Positions 23,527 through 36,362 of a stretch of 64,000 nucleotides of DNA are shown piece by piece. The notes beneath the pieces are model-generated. The model saw only the letters and a program-made list of their open reading frames with translations, was not told the origin of the DNA and did not search any database. The position numbers and the translations under genes were made by a program. The DNA is from Syngnathus acus (taxonomy: Eukaryota > Chordata > Actinopteri > Syngnathiformes > Syngnathidae), in NCBI RefSeq assembly GCF_901709675.1, contig NC_051102.1:4685412-4749411 (forward strand), in the 5' to 3' direction. The stretch's first letter is position 1; every line of letters starts with the position of its first letter.

Positions 23527-24078
23527 TGTCAAACACCCGAGATGAAACGCCAAGAAGAAGAATTAGCTGCGTCGTGCTACCAAAAAGTGTTGTTTTGTAA
23601 AAACATTTTTAAAATAATCTGCAAAAAACCCAGCGGACCTATATTTGCCTGTAATCAGTCGTCCTGTCCTTCGTCTTAGCTAATGTGCTAGCATGTAGCT
23701 TGCATGAGAACCAGTGAGGTGGTGTGTAGTGTAGTGCGCGCGGGACAAAATGTCCGCCGTCCTCTGGTCTGCAGACGCTATTCCAAAATGTTTTTTTTAT
23801 TATTATTATTATTATTAAATTATGTCATCTCTTTTTCTTTTGTTTGATTTATTTTTTTAGATGTTTAGATGCTCCTAAAACTGTACTGTAGATTTGTTTT
23901 TTTGTATATAGTATTTCATATCACAACATTTATGTTAATTGGTTGAATGATGATGTCACCAAGCCGCATGCTGTGGTTGGCTCCTATGTTCAAATTGTAC
24001 TTATTTTGATTTTCTCCTTTAGTTATTTTTTGTTTGTTTGTTTGTTTGTTAAAAATACAGTTTTGGGTTGTTGACTAC

Positions 24079-24084
24079 AATAAA
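24079..24084 (+). terminator. cadm3: Candidate distal poly(A) signal for cadm3
   Basis: AATAAA followed by a T-rich stretch, 3.1 kb after the stop. It would give a long 3' UTR. Confidence 0.3.
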
Positions 24085-24131
24085 GATGCAATTGGGTTAA
24101 TTATACTCATCTTGGTCCTGCATTTTTGTAC

Positions 24132-24146
24132 ACCCCCCCCCCCCCC
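24132..24146. repeat. Poly(C) tract
   Basis: About 14 C in a row between cadm3 and kirrel1. Confidence 0.9.
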
Positions 24147-24858
24147 GAATCGTGCTTTTAAATATACCACAGAAATGGCACTGCCGGTTTTAAAGTGTTC
24201 ATTTCTCTGAAGTCAATATTAAATTTGTGCTTTTTTTGTGTATTTTAATTAAAAAAGAGAGGGTTTAAAAAAGTTAAAGGCTCATTAATTTGTAAATATG
24301 CCACAAAAATGCCTTTTTGTGTTTACTATTTTGCACAAGCTTTCAACCGTGGCAAATGTGCTCCAAAATGTCATAGTGCAGTTCACAATGAGGCCAGCAG
24401 AGGGAGGTACAATCCAATGTAAATTCCTACGTGCGCTATTGACCATAAACCGTTGATTTTTTTTCTCAAAATTATTGCATTTTTCTTTTTCTTGAATTTC
24501 ATGCCCGGTAGCATGACGTCATATTGTCATTTTATTTTAATTTACATTTGTGAATTTCATTTTACTTTACTCATTTTTATTTTTTATTATTAAATTTATT
24601 TTTGGCTATTTTTATTTGCGTGCCGTAGAGCTTTTCTGATTTTTTTAAAAATTGCTCTATGATTACTTTCATTTTCTGTAGTTTGTAGTTCTATTTGTGT
24701 TTCTGCTTATTATCTATGAATTTTTGTATATACACATACTTGCCAGTTTACGTCAATGTGCATCTCTAAAGCGCAGTCTCCTTGACGGCCACTGGAGAGA
24801 GCCATTAGCGTTTTTGCCATCCAAACGGAGCTTTTGCAAAGGTGGGGGGGTGATGATG

Positions 24859-24861
<3 letters not shown>

Positions 24862-24891
<30 letters not shown>
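24862..24891. repeat. (GT)n microsatellite near the kirrel1 start
   Basis: About 15 GT units then a G-run, roughly 300 bp before the kirrel1 ATG. Confidence 0.95.
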
Positions 24892-24894
<3 letters not shown>

Positions 24895-25187
24895 GGGGGC
24901 CTGCTGAGGAAGAGGAGGCGGGGGGTTGAGGAGGCGGGGAGAGCGAGAACAAGTGTGCCGCTCAAACGCCAGCAGAGCGCTGCGAGGGATAGACGAGCGT
25001 CAATGCAACATCAAAGTACACGAGGACGTGCAAGAGGAGGATTTCATCTTCGCTTGTCTTGATTTCTAAATATCGATCACAATAAATAAGTCTTGCTTGG
25101 CCTCTCTGATGAGTGGAATTCAGCGAGAATTGACGGAGGCTCGCGCGGCGGCGGGCAACGACGTGCACGCGCACGGCTGAAAGCATC

Positions 25188-25236
25188 ATGAAGCAGTATT
25201 TGTGGATAGTAACTTTGCTCGTCACTTTGCTGCCAG
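25188..25236 (+). CDS. kirrel1: kirrel1 exon 1: start codon and signal peptide
   Basis: The ATG has A at -3. The exon encodes a short hydrophobic leader ([16 protein letters not shown]) and ends at a gtaaga donor in phase 1, matching the phase of the exon at 37938. The distance (12.7 kb) is normal for the first intron of this family. Confidence 0.82.
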
Positions 25237-28200
25237 GTAAGAACACGAACCGACGCACGCGCACATAAAGTGCAATGTGCATCTGCTTTGATTTTATTTA
25301 TTTTTTTGGAATGGTAATGATTGGCAGTTGATTGGTCGTACCCGGAAAGCGTTTAGGTTGAATGATGGCTAATTGATGGCTAAAGGAGCCCAGTGGCGTG
25401 ACGTCATATTGTCATGCTTTTTGCTCCAAAAGGCGACATGAAAGCTTTGAAGTAGTTTGAACGGACTGTCCCTCCACTTGGCTTTCTTTCGGGTGTCCTT
25501 GTCAGTCAACGGAGAGAGAGAGAGATATGATGGTGACGCACAACAGTTGGCTTGTGTGTTATGTGTTGACGGACACATGGTTTAGTATCTGTGTTTGCGT
25601 GGTTTGCCTGAATGGAGCCTGATGATCTTAGCGTGGCACTTGACCAAAGCTGAATATTAGCTGGACTTGTAGTTACAACTGCTGTGTCTGTTCTTTGTGA
25701 GAGGAGCGATGGTAACGAAAGGACTTTGATGTGGTAACTTGCCTGTGTGGTGGTGTGGCACAGACACTGCCTTGCCAGGTTGGAAAATGTGTGTACCGAC
25801 CTGCCTCGCCAGCTGGGTCCACAACAGCAACGATGGCTGATGTGCGCCGACAGTTTGGAGACTTCGCCGTCGTCTTCACACGTGAAGCTTGACCTCGGAT
25901 GCATTGCGCGTTAATGGATGGATGGATGGATGGTCTGGTTAGGAGATTGAGACATGAATTTAATGGCTTTTGGGTTGGTATCAGTGACGGTCAAAAGTCC
26001 ATTTTCTGTATTTTCCCATGCAATTTGGCGACTGGTATTGTACGCAATGGTAGACAGTCAGTTGGTCGATTTCCCGTCTTCAGCTGTAGTTTCCGAATGA
26101 GCAACCGGACCCCCACCTAAAATGGTCTTGAGGTTTGTGCCTTCAGTGGTAGTATTAGATCTGCAATGCTGGCAAAGGCTGGCAAACTTGTTGTCGCTGG
26201 CAAGTGATTGCTCTTCAGAATTGTCTTTTGCTGCATTGAACGTGCAAGTGGCGCGTCAACCTGTTAACCTTTCTGAGCTGTCACGTAACCCACCGAGACT
26301 CAATTCTCCTCCTTCCACCCTCCGAAAAATGTCCCTTTTCCAAATATATCAGAGGTGCACTTCAAAATCATAAAAAGCTGCAATCTTCCTGCCTTTTTTG
26401 CTCTTTTTTCCAATGCATCAAAATGGCGGTCAAGAGCGATGTCAACAAAAAGCGTGACATTTCTTTCCTTCTCTCTTTTGTGTTTCTCCCGATGCTCGCT
26501 CTGCCCATGGACCGCCCACATAAAAATCTATTGAGATTCACATCGTGACCAATAACTAGCAACTTCTCTCCACAAAAGGTTACAATCATGCATTTTTTGG
26601 AGGGGGTGGGGCAAAGTATCAAAGTACCAGACTTTTGTTACAATGTGCTATCATCACTCGGGACACTCCAAAATGTTTCAAGGATGGAATTGCACAAAAA
26701 TGTCAATATTGAGACAAAAATATGGATATCTTTTTCATTTTGAAGCCACAGTGGAGATAGAAGTGAAATACCGCCATTGTCGTCGATCTTATCAGGAGTG
26801 GCGATGATGGACAGGGTCACCAGTGCAAGCCACCTCCCCATATGCGGGAATTGAGGCTGCGCGGGTGGCAACCGATCCCATTTGCCATCCTATCTGATCA
26901 TCATCGTCATCGCCGTGGCAGTTTACGAGGGAAGCGCGAGAAAGCCGCCAAAAAGAAGCTTGTGCGAGAATGAAAGGCTTTGCGGGCAGTTCAATTACAG
27001 ATAAAGCCAACCGACGCCATGCTAATATGGCCAGCGGCGGCTCAACGCAGATTCAATATCAAGTTGGCTGCTGGAGCGTCCCCTCGGTGGAACTTGTCGC
27101 AATGTGAGCGTGTGCCACTCATTTGGTTGACGTTTGAGCGTAATGCGACATGCGTCCAGATAAAAGTTGCCCTCTCGAACCTTGAACGACAACTTTGGAC
27201 GGCGGCTCGTCGAGCGATCAAAGCGAGAAGCATGAAGCATTCGACTCATATTTTGGAGTCAGTAATGACGCTAATGCTGGGCTGCAATTTTGAAAATGAC
27301 ACGTGACATGTTAGCCTGCAGTATGGAACGCCTCAATTTTCGCAGATGGTGAGACAGGTTCTTAAAGGCGGCAATTTTGTTCTTTCTTTTGGACCCGAGA
27401 GAAGGTACAGTGGCCCAAAGGGGACAACAGACACATTGCCCCCCCCCCCCACCACCTCGTCTACGGTGTGACTGTCTGTAAATACGTAGCTCAAGTTTAA
27501 GTGTAATGCAAACAACAAGCCACGCCAAGCTAACATCTGGCGGCCCTCGTGGGGTAAAGAGCACATACCAGAAAGCTTCGTGATCTTTGTGTGCGAGAGA
27601 GAAATGGACCAAGTGGCAGGATGTGGAGGGGGGGTGATTTAAAAAAAAAAAAAAAAGATAATTTCTTCTCTTCTTTTAAATAACTGTGTTTCTATAGCAA
27701 CCGGCCTCTGGAGGAGAGAGAGAGAGAGAGGGGAAAGTGAGGGTGTACCAGCGGGAGAGAGTGAGACAGCGTTACCGTGGCAACAGAGGAAGAGGGGAAA
27801 GTTTGAAGGGAAAGAAATACGAGGGTGTAAAAAAAGAAAACAAGTAGAGCAGTTAAAATTAATTAAACGGCAGAGAGTTAATTGAAAATGTAATGAGGTA
27901 GTCGGGGACATCCGCAACGGACGTCGGCCGTTAAGTCGTCGGGGAAGACGTTGAGAGCGGCGGCGTGGCGGCCTACCTACCAGATGTGTTTTGATTGGAC
28001 GGGAACGATTGACGAGCGCGTTCAGAAACCTAGTGTAGCGTCGTAGCGGCCCTGGCAGAGGTAGCCGTCAGCCCAATGCAACATTGTGCTTTGAAAAGTG
28101 CCTTCTGGTGGCTTCCATGCCTCTGCAGGCCCGTCACCAAGTGAGCAGGTGTTGCACCTAGAACAGCTTTGATTTGGAGTCTCTCAGTTAAGACGGCCGC

Positions 28201-31200
28201 AAGCTCCTGGCAGAGCTTGTCGCATAAGTTTTCTTCCCATTTTGTTCAATTTCTCCAAATTTGAACCAGTCTGAGGCATTTTGTGTGGTAGAAAAGCACT
28301 TAAGAAGCAAAAGTCTCATTTTTGTCCAGTAAATCTTAATTCAATTGTAGTAATTGAAATACTCCTGGTTGCTCACATGTTTGAGATGTCAAAAAAAGAC
28401 GCAGCCACGTTTTGTCTGTCAAGTCGTCCTCGACTTTTGCGCCTCTGCGGAACGGATAGCGCTACGTTCTCTTGAAAGCCACAGAAAAAGTTTGCAGACT
28501 TAGTTGGGGAACAAAAGGGTTATTTTTTGTGCCAGAGAGTTTTCCACTATTCCCCGCGCCGGCCGGCCGGCTGCCGCTTAATCCCCAGTAATTAGTCTTC
28601 TTGTTTGCCGAGGAAGAGCCTACTCTCTGCCACGTCTTCCCCCCGGTGAGCCAGGAGATAAAAGCACGTCGACAAGAGAGAAAAAAAAAAAAAAATGTCG
28701 GCGTCCTCTTCTGCCTTGTAAACACTCTGCGCCTCTTTCATAAGCGCACTTATGTGACACGTGCTCATTAATCATTTCTGTTTGCTGCACTCAAGCTCGC
28801 CAGGCTAATTATTTTCCACGAGGAACGGCCATTAGAATTCCTAGCGCATAAATTCATTTTTTCGCCCCCCGCGTGCGCCCAGACATAAAATGGGAAATCG
28901 TTTTCTTTCCCGGATTTTTTTTACGGCGGGATAATGAGACGCGCGCGCGTGCGGCCCGGCGCACCCGCACGGGACGTGTCTATTTTAAGCCGGAGCTGCC
29001 GGCCAGCCAAGCGCCGGCCTGTTTTACATGGACAGCAAATAGCTATTAGGCCCAACTGCCAGCCAGTTAGCCGGCGGCCATCTGCCGCACGCTGCAATTA
29101 TGCGCCGGGAAATATACTCGTTATGAGCACGCCGCGCATTAACGACCCGGCAAGGCGCGGCGCTGGCTGAACACGCCGGCGGATTTTGGGGGGCGGACGC
29201 CGCTGCATGTAGTCGGGGTCGCTCGGAATATGCGGTACGGTGAGTGCCAACGTGTAGCTAACGTGTGTTGCTAACGTTTCAAAAAAGAGTTTGGAGACAA
29301 GGTTAGACTTGCAAGTTTGTATGGCTCTCCAACTATGCGTTCAAGTTTGCCTCATGCTCTTAAACGGAAGATGGAGCTTGGAAGATGCTTGGAAGACGCT
29401 TTTTCAGCCCGCAAAATCGGCTTTGAAATTGGGATGATTGTCACGGCTGCGTTAAATTTCCAAATGAGCGTTGAGCCTCCTGTTGTGCCACGGGCGGCTT
29501 CACTTCGCTTCCTCCTCGGATTCCTTCGATTGCCACCGGCCATTTTGCTCCGGCACGATGCGCCGACGAGCAATTAGAAGCTTCTGATAAGCGTTGCCAG
29601 CAAGCGTTTATCTCAGTTCCGTGTCATTGTCTTTACACAAGCACAAAAAAAAAAAAGTGGCCTCACCGCCGCCGTCGTTGCCGCCGTCGCCACCCTGGAA
29701 GCGAGCGGCGTCTGACGATAATCGCGCAGATAGCAAACGTCGAGCGAGTGGGGAGACCAAACCATTCATAGTCAGGTTGGAAGACGCTTTCGGATTTAGG
29801 ATTGGCCTTTGGAACTGCCTTGCTCTTTCAAATGCAGGCAAATGAGGGTTTGAAAGAAGATCTCAAATTCGGTGAGGGTTCGAAGCCCCCGGTTGTGGCC
29901 GACTTGCCGCACTCGTCACTCGCTGGCGTGCATGCCATGTGAGGAAAGACCTAATTCTCTCTCTGTTTGGGCCTCACTCAGATTCCTGCGTTACCATGAC
30001 GACGGCATGCTTCCCTCATCTCTCCTTTGTCACTGTTACCATGGCAATGTGTCTCTTTGCCTGCCCACTACCTGTTTGCCTCTTTGTCCTCCCTCCCTCA
30101 CTCCTCGTCTGGCTTTTGCCTTTTTTTTCCCCTCCATTTGTCTTTTCTACTGTTGGTTTATTATTTTTCCTTCCTCTTCGCATCATTTGTCGATTTGCAA
30201 CTAAATTTGTTTTTGTTTTGTTTTATAACTACCAAGAGGGATTTAGGTAAATTCTACGCACGGCAGCTGTTGCCATGGCGACACAAGTTTTGGGTTTGCT
30301 GGTGAGAGATGAATGGGGGGGCGTGGAGAAAAGCATCTTTTATGTCAAAATTTAGACAGCAGACTTCGAGGGGGCAGTGGCTCAAACAAACACGGGGGGT
30401 GGCGGCGGCGGGAATGTAAAGCGCTCGCTCGCTCGCTCTCGTCCAACACAAAGTGGCTCCTCAAAGGTCACGCTTGACACTCGATGCGGCAATGACACCC
30501 TTTGGCCACCCCTTTGTGTGACCCCCAGCCGCCTCCTCCCAGTTGCAGGCCCAGCGAGCATTTCAAAAGTTGGAATCACTCCATCAGCACCTCCTGGGCT
30601 TCTTCAAAGTCCCATGTGACATTTTGCCAAGTGTGCCCCGCCGTCCGATCAAGTCCTGACCCTCAACCTTCTCCGCTTTTGGAATTCCCGGGCCGGAACG
30701 CTAATCTGCTTTTTCTTGTCGGTCGCCGCGGTGCCAGTTTATTGATATGGTCTGGCCCGCCCTGGGCAAGCGTCTTTCAGATTCCAGCGCGCGCAGCTTG
30801 AGTCAATAGCGCTTTCCCGGCTAATTCCGCAGCTCTGCATCAATACCCCACGGCTCCCGTCTTGCCTCTTATAAATATTCAAATGCGCGTTATAATGCGT
30901 TTTCCTTTTCTCAATATACATCCGTTTTTCCTTCTTTACGAGATATGTTGCTTCTTCCGTTGGTTGTCCTCGTATGTTCAATGAATTAGAAAAATAAATA
31001 AAATGGCATAGCTTTCCGGAAATGTAGTCCAGTCAAAATTCTGCGCGTGTTCTCAAATGCACTTTTAGAAGCCCTGAGCGAGGTCTTAAGCCTTCATTGG
31101 AAACTCTCCCGATCATAGTTTGAAACTGAAGATTAGGGGTACAACAGTTTGTCAGTACTTACTTTAGATTCATACAAGTTAACTTCACACCGTGACAGAC

Positions 31201-34200
31201 AATTGTGAATGAAGCAAGCGCTAGACGAGGTAGTCACACAATAACAAACACTTTGGAAGTTGAATCACGCGCGTGCGTCGTCACAATAAAAGGCAAGTCC
31301 TCCGTCGGAACTCTGCCGAGGTTTGGCTTCGCTTATGGCAGGTAGCAGACAAAACCAGCATTTTTCCTCATTGATGATTTTTATAGGCAACTGTAAAATT
31401 CATCCAATTGGAGGAACGTCGTCGGACTTGTGTGCGCATCTGTGTCGCCGCTGCAAACTCCGAAGCTTACGTGCACGCGACTTCTTATCTTTCCACGCAC
31501 GCACTTACAGAGCACAACGCTGCGCATACATTGGACAGATAACTGCCACATTTGCCTGACTCAGATAGACAAAAGCGTACTACTTGCCGTAAACACGTTG
31601 TTTGTGTTCCTGTGTGCGCGCACGCGCGTGCTGTCACGCAGAGGAGCAGAGGTTGACCTCGGGCTAGCACAGCTAATTAAGTGTTCCAGAGAAAAGCAGG
31701 GAGGAAAGTGAGTGGGAGGTGAGGAAAAGCAGACCAAGAGATGACGAGTTTGCGCGTGTGCGGCCGGTGCGCGTGCATGTGTCACAGATAGCGGCTGGTG
31801 TGCCATCGTCACATTTGCTCTCCAACATGGATTGCTTTCCCCATGCTTTTGGGCTAAACCCTAACCTTGGTTTTAAAACCCAACCCAGGCTTGAAATTCT
31901 CTGTAGAAATCCTGGCATAGTCTTGAAAAACCAAAATAGCCTGTGCCGTTTCAGAGTCAACTCCAAAGTGGCAAGTGCGAAGAGTCGAGGAAGCACCAAG
32001 CCGAGTGTGAAAATGTGCAAAAGTGTGAACAGGCGACGCCACCGCCGCGGCCCAAATCGGGAAACACCTTTTCAAATGTCTGTCTGCTGCCATGTTGATT
32101 TCATTTTCCTCTCACCCATTGCTGTTTTTTTGTCTTTTCTTTTCTGGAGGACACACAAGAAGCGTGCCGGTGGTCAATGTTTTATGAATGGTGCCGCAAA
32201 TACACAATCGATGTCTGCTTTTCTATAATTCATGGCCGCCTTTAAATATTTCACTGTCAACAAGCCAATTAGCTTCACATGTGTGTCACGCTTTTTAAGA
32301 TTGAAGTTTGATCTGCTTCTTGTCCCACTTCCACTGCAACCCCCCCAGGGAGGAGAATGAAGGCGGCGTGTGCGCACTTTTTTCAGCCTGCGTGGATGAG
32401 ATGCAGCAAGGCAACCTCAAAGAGGCAAAACAGATAAACAGATAAACAGACGGATGGAAATAGTCAAAGTGACAGCTTGGGGGAGGCGAAGGGGGGGGGG
32501 GGCTGTCTACCAGGAGCTGAGCTGCAATCATTTGGAAACTTAACGATTACATTTTTTGACATTTATATACTTTAGAAATCGTTTGCCCACTTTATTCACA
32601 CAATTTAGTATATTTATTTCATCATTTATTTTGTATTTGTTTGATATTTGTAACAGGTATGTCCATATTTAAATTTGTTTTGGTTCATATGTTGGACCTA
32701 TTTTGTGTGAATGTTCATTGTGCATTCCTTTTTACGATAGTGATGGTTTCCAAATGGGTTACTGCAGCGTCTATGGAAGCGCCACCCTCCCTCCCTCCCT
32801 CCCTCCATTATTGACGCATTTGTTAAGTGTCTGTCGGCATCTGCGAGGATCTCGGCTCAGATGTTAAAAAAAAGCAAACAATCTAGATTTTTGCAGGGGT
32901 ACCAGATGAAAGACGACTTGACTTGTACGTGGCGCTTAGAAGAATCACTACTAATGCATTCCTCGATTTCCATCTGCAGAACAAAAAGCGCTTCCGTCGT
33001 CTCGCTCCAACAAGTTGTACATTAGAAATCAATTGTTGGAGCGCCTGCGTGCAGGATCAATCCGTTTCTGGGGCCCGCCGGAGCCGCGGCTAATTTGCAT
33101 GGGCCTCCTTTCAGAAATTCCCTTTACATTTCCGTGGCCATTTTTTTTCTTTGGACCTTTTACTCTACGTGGCGGCAGCCAAAAAGCGACTTGGCAGCCC
33201 AAAAACATTCAACATTCATGGTGATTCCCCCTCTGAAGTCGGCAGAAGATACTTTGAACGTCTCATCTTGACACGAAGGAAGAAGTTTGCTTTCAGCTGT
33301 CAGGTCGCCCATCATCTTTCATGTTAAACTGTGCTGGAGCTTTTTGATGTGCATCGCGGAGAAAGGAAATCTTCATTTTCCCACCTAATTGATGGTTCGA
33401 GAGCCACGCGCTCGTAACACAACTGGTTTTAATTAGATTTTTCTATGTACTGTACCTTAGGAGTGGGGAAACTCATAGAAATAGAAGGGAAATTATTTGG
33501 GGGGAAAAATCATTACATTTTGTGTCAGTAGCAATCAAATGCTTTACTATCATGTCTCAGGACGTTTTAAAAAAAAATTGTAGTTTAGCTCTTTGCTCTC
33601 TTAAGTGGTCCGACGTTCCCGTTTGTGCCATCCTTAGTAAGCGTTTAACGCAGCCGTGCTCGTCTCTTCAAATTGAAATAAGGAGTTTTATGACCATCGG
33701 CGGGCTGCAGTTTTCATGTTTAGTCATCTCCACAAACTGGGACAACCTGGGACCCGAGTGACTCGTCGTCTCTTAGAAGGTGAAATAATGAAATATGAAT
33801 GACGTGGAACTGTGTAGCGAGCTCCAATCTTTCCGCATTGTAATTGAAAAAGGCATATTTGACTTTGAGCAGACTTTCACTTTCAGCATTTCTTTTATTT
33901 CTGAATCTTGGCTTCCAAGTTTTGTTCTGTGAGCTTGTTTGCCCCCCAACCCATTTACTCCCTCTCCGCTGGAATCTCATCATGTGGTTCCGCCTGAGCA
34001 GAGCGCTCGCTCGCTCGCTCTCATGGCCGATTCTTATTGAAGAGGAAGTAACGGCGCGGCGGTGGCTGCTGACTGAGCGCGGCGCTTATTTGGATAATGA
34101 CTCATCTGGCCGGGCCGGGCCGCGCTGGATCCGTGTGGCTAACGATGGCTGCGGCCGCCTGTCGCATTGTCTGGACTGACGCACGCTTTCTGCTTTTGCA

Positions 34201-35903
34201 ATACTTGGCGACCCTCTGTCTTGTCTCTCGCCGGCTTCCACTTTTTGGAATATTATACATATAACATGTACGGGAAAGTTATAGAACACGTACACTGTGA
34301 CGTTAGCATTTTGCTGCAAGCTAGCATAGCATTGACTTCCGGCTCAAAAAGGTATGTTTTGATGCCGGTTCCGGATGACCGCATAGCTTGATGGGGAAAC
34401 TCGGAATCTGCGACGGACGCGCTCACGTGCACCAGTCTACGCTTACGCTCGTTTTTATCGACCCCCTCAACATTTACGGCCTTCAGCCACTCATGCGCCA
34501 GAAAGACAGCCGCGCACGCGCTCGTTGGTTGATGCTAACGCTATCAGACTTGTACAATGCACTCACGACAAAGGTCGGGGGGGGGACGTGTGTGCATGTG
34601 CACGCGTGCACGCTCTTAAAAAGCAATTAAGAGCCAACAGCAGTCGCAGATGACGAGGAAGAGGTGAATTAAACATCAGCGCCACCAGATGGACGGCAAA
34701 GAAAGAGACCAGATGAATAATTGAGAGCGTCGTAAAAAGAAATGAAAGCGAAATAATAGAGGAAGTGAAATGTAAGAAAGCACAAGCCAATTAGAGACAA
34801 GGCTGCAGAGAGTGTGTGCACCTTCGTGTGTGCGTGGGGGTGCACTACGACATCTACATTTGTGTATTCGTGTACATGCATCTGTTTCTAGTGTGTGTAG
34901 TATGTAAATGAATGTGTGTTGTGTGGTCAAATCAATAGGTCTGGAGGGCAATCCTTTGTGAAATGGCTCATTCAAAGAAATCAATGGTGTTCCTCCTTGC
35001 AATGCCACTAGGTTGGCATGATTTAAAAAACAAACAAACAAACCCATATGCTTCAAAGTTACGACTTGTCTTTTCTGTAATTGATCATCCCAAAACATAA
35101 TTGATGGGAATGTTCAGCCCCACTTTCTTTCAGACCGACATCAGGATGAGTATTGGCTATTTACCGATACTGAGTGCCGATACCGCTTGTACTTTTGATA
35201 CATCAACTTTCAATGGGGCAAATGAAAGGCAAGAAATGCAACGTGTGTTGTGTTGGCCCGTTTGGGGCAACCTGGTGTGTTTCCTCCCTCCCTTCCTTCT
35301 GCCCTCCCTGGTGAGTGTGAGCATCAACAGCGATGAGTCAGCGCCACTGTCATGCCAGAACCCACAAATGTGAGTCACAATTAAAGCTCACACGGGCTGG
35401 ACCAGTAGTCCTCAATTGTTGCTGTTGTCCTTTTTTTGTCACAGTGAGTTTCTGGCAAATATGTTTGGCCCTTTTGTGTTAGTCACTTTAGGTGCATTTG
35501 AGTCACCAGCAGGTGGCGATATTGTGGCGATATTGTGGCTGCCACCATGGGACTCGTGACAATTGATCAATTATGATGGGTAATTGTTGATCCACAAGCG
35601 CAATATGAACCAGAAAACCATGTTTGGATCAGTATTCTTGTGTAAATAAATGTGGCTTGAGTTCTCCTTCAAAACTATGGCTCAAAATAAATTGAATTGA
35701 TAAAACGAGTTTTTGTAACCACTGAACATGTCTCTCTCACTCGCTCTCGCTCTCTCTCACACTGTCTGTGTGGGGCTTGAACACAACAGCGAGGCTTCTC
35801 GCTCATGTCAATGAGCTGCACTGAGCCACACCAAAGCCTCAAAATTCAACCAAACAAAAGTCACTCAGTCAAACACGTGCAAATGACAAAACTTTATTGT
35901 TCT

Positions 35904-35958
<55 letters not shown>

Positions 35959-36331
35959 TGTGGCACACTAAACCTCTGCGGGAAGGCCTGCAGTCTTTTT
36001 TTTTTTTTTTTCTTCTGCAATCTTGCAGACGACCAGCATTCTCATTTGGAGCATTCCGATAGCTGGATTGTCAGAGTGCGAGAGAAGGCAAAGAGAAACG
36101 AGGAAAGATGTTGTAAATAAGAGAGAGGAAGCACACGGGAAAGGAAAGGAAATCACCAGGGAATGCTGATGGTGGAGAATGCTGACGAGCGTGCGTGTGT
36201 GTGTTCCTTGTGTTGCGGGAGGAGGATGAGAAGGGTGCTGATGTATCCCGTAGGGTTAATTACATCTCTGTTCTCTGTCACTATGATTCTCCCGTCTACA
36301 ATGTGAGCCGCCGCCGCTGCAGGCTGACAGG

Positions 36332-36362
<31 letters not shown>

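Larger units (their letters stand above)
20936..24084 (+). other. cadm3: cadm3 3' UTR (part) and downstream flank
   Basis: No protein-coding signal follows the TAG. Candidate poly(A) signals are at 21569, 21818 and 24079. The true 3' end cannot be fixed from sequence, although long 3' UTRs are usual for CADM genes. The stretch contains (GGAA)n at 20968-21023, AT repeats at 21386-21427 and a degenerate GTGTGAAAG-type repeat at 22680-23290. Confidence 0.5.
24085..25187 (+). promoter_or_regulatory. kirrel1: Intergenic segment and presumed kirrel1 promoter / 5' UTR
   Basis: About 1.1 kb separates the last possible cadm3 poly(A) signal from the kirrel1 start codon. From about 24890 the sequence is G-rich and CpG-bearing (gaggcgggg repeats), which fits a TATA-less promoter. 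A (GT)n run at 24862-24891 lies about 300 bp before the ATG. No transcription start can be assigned. Confidence 0.35.
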
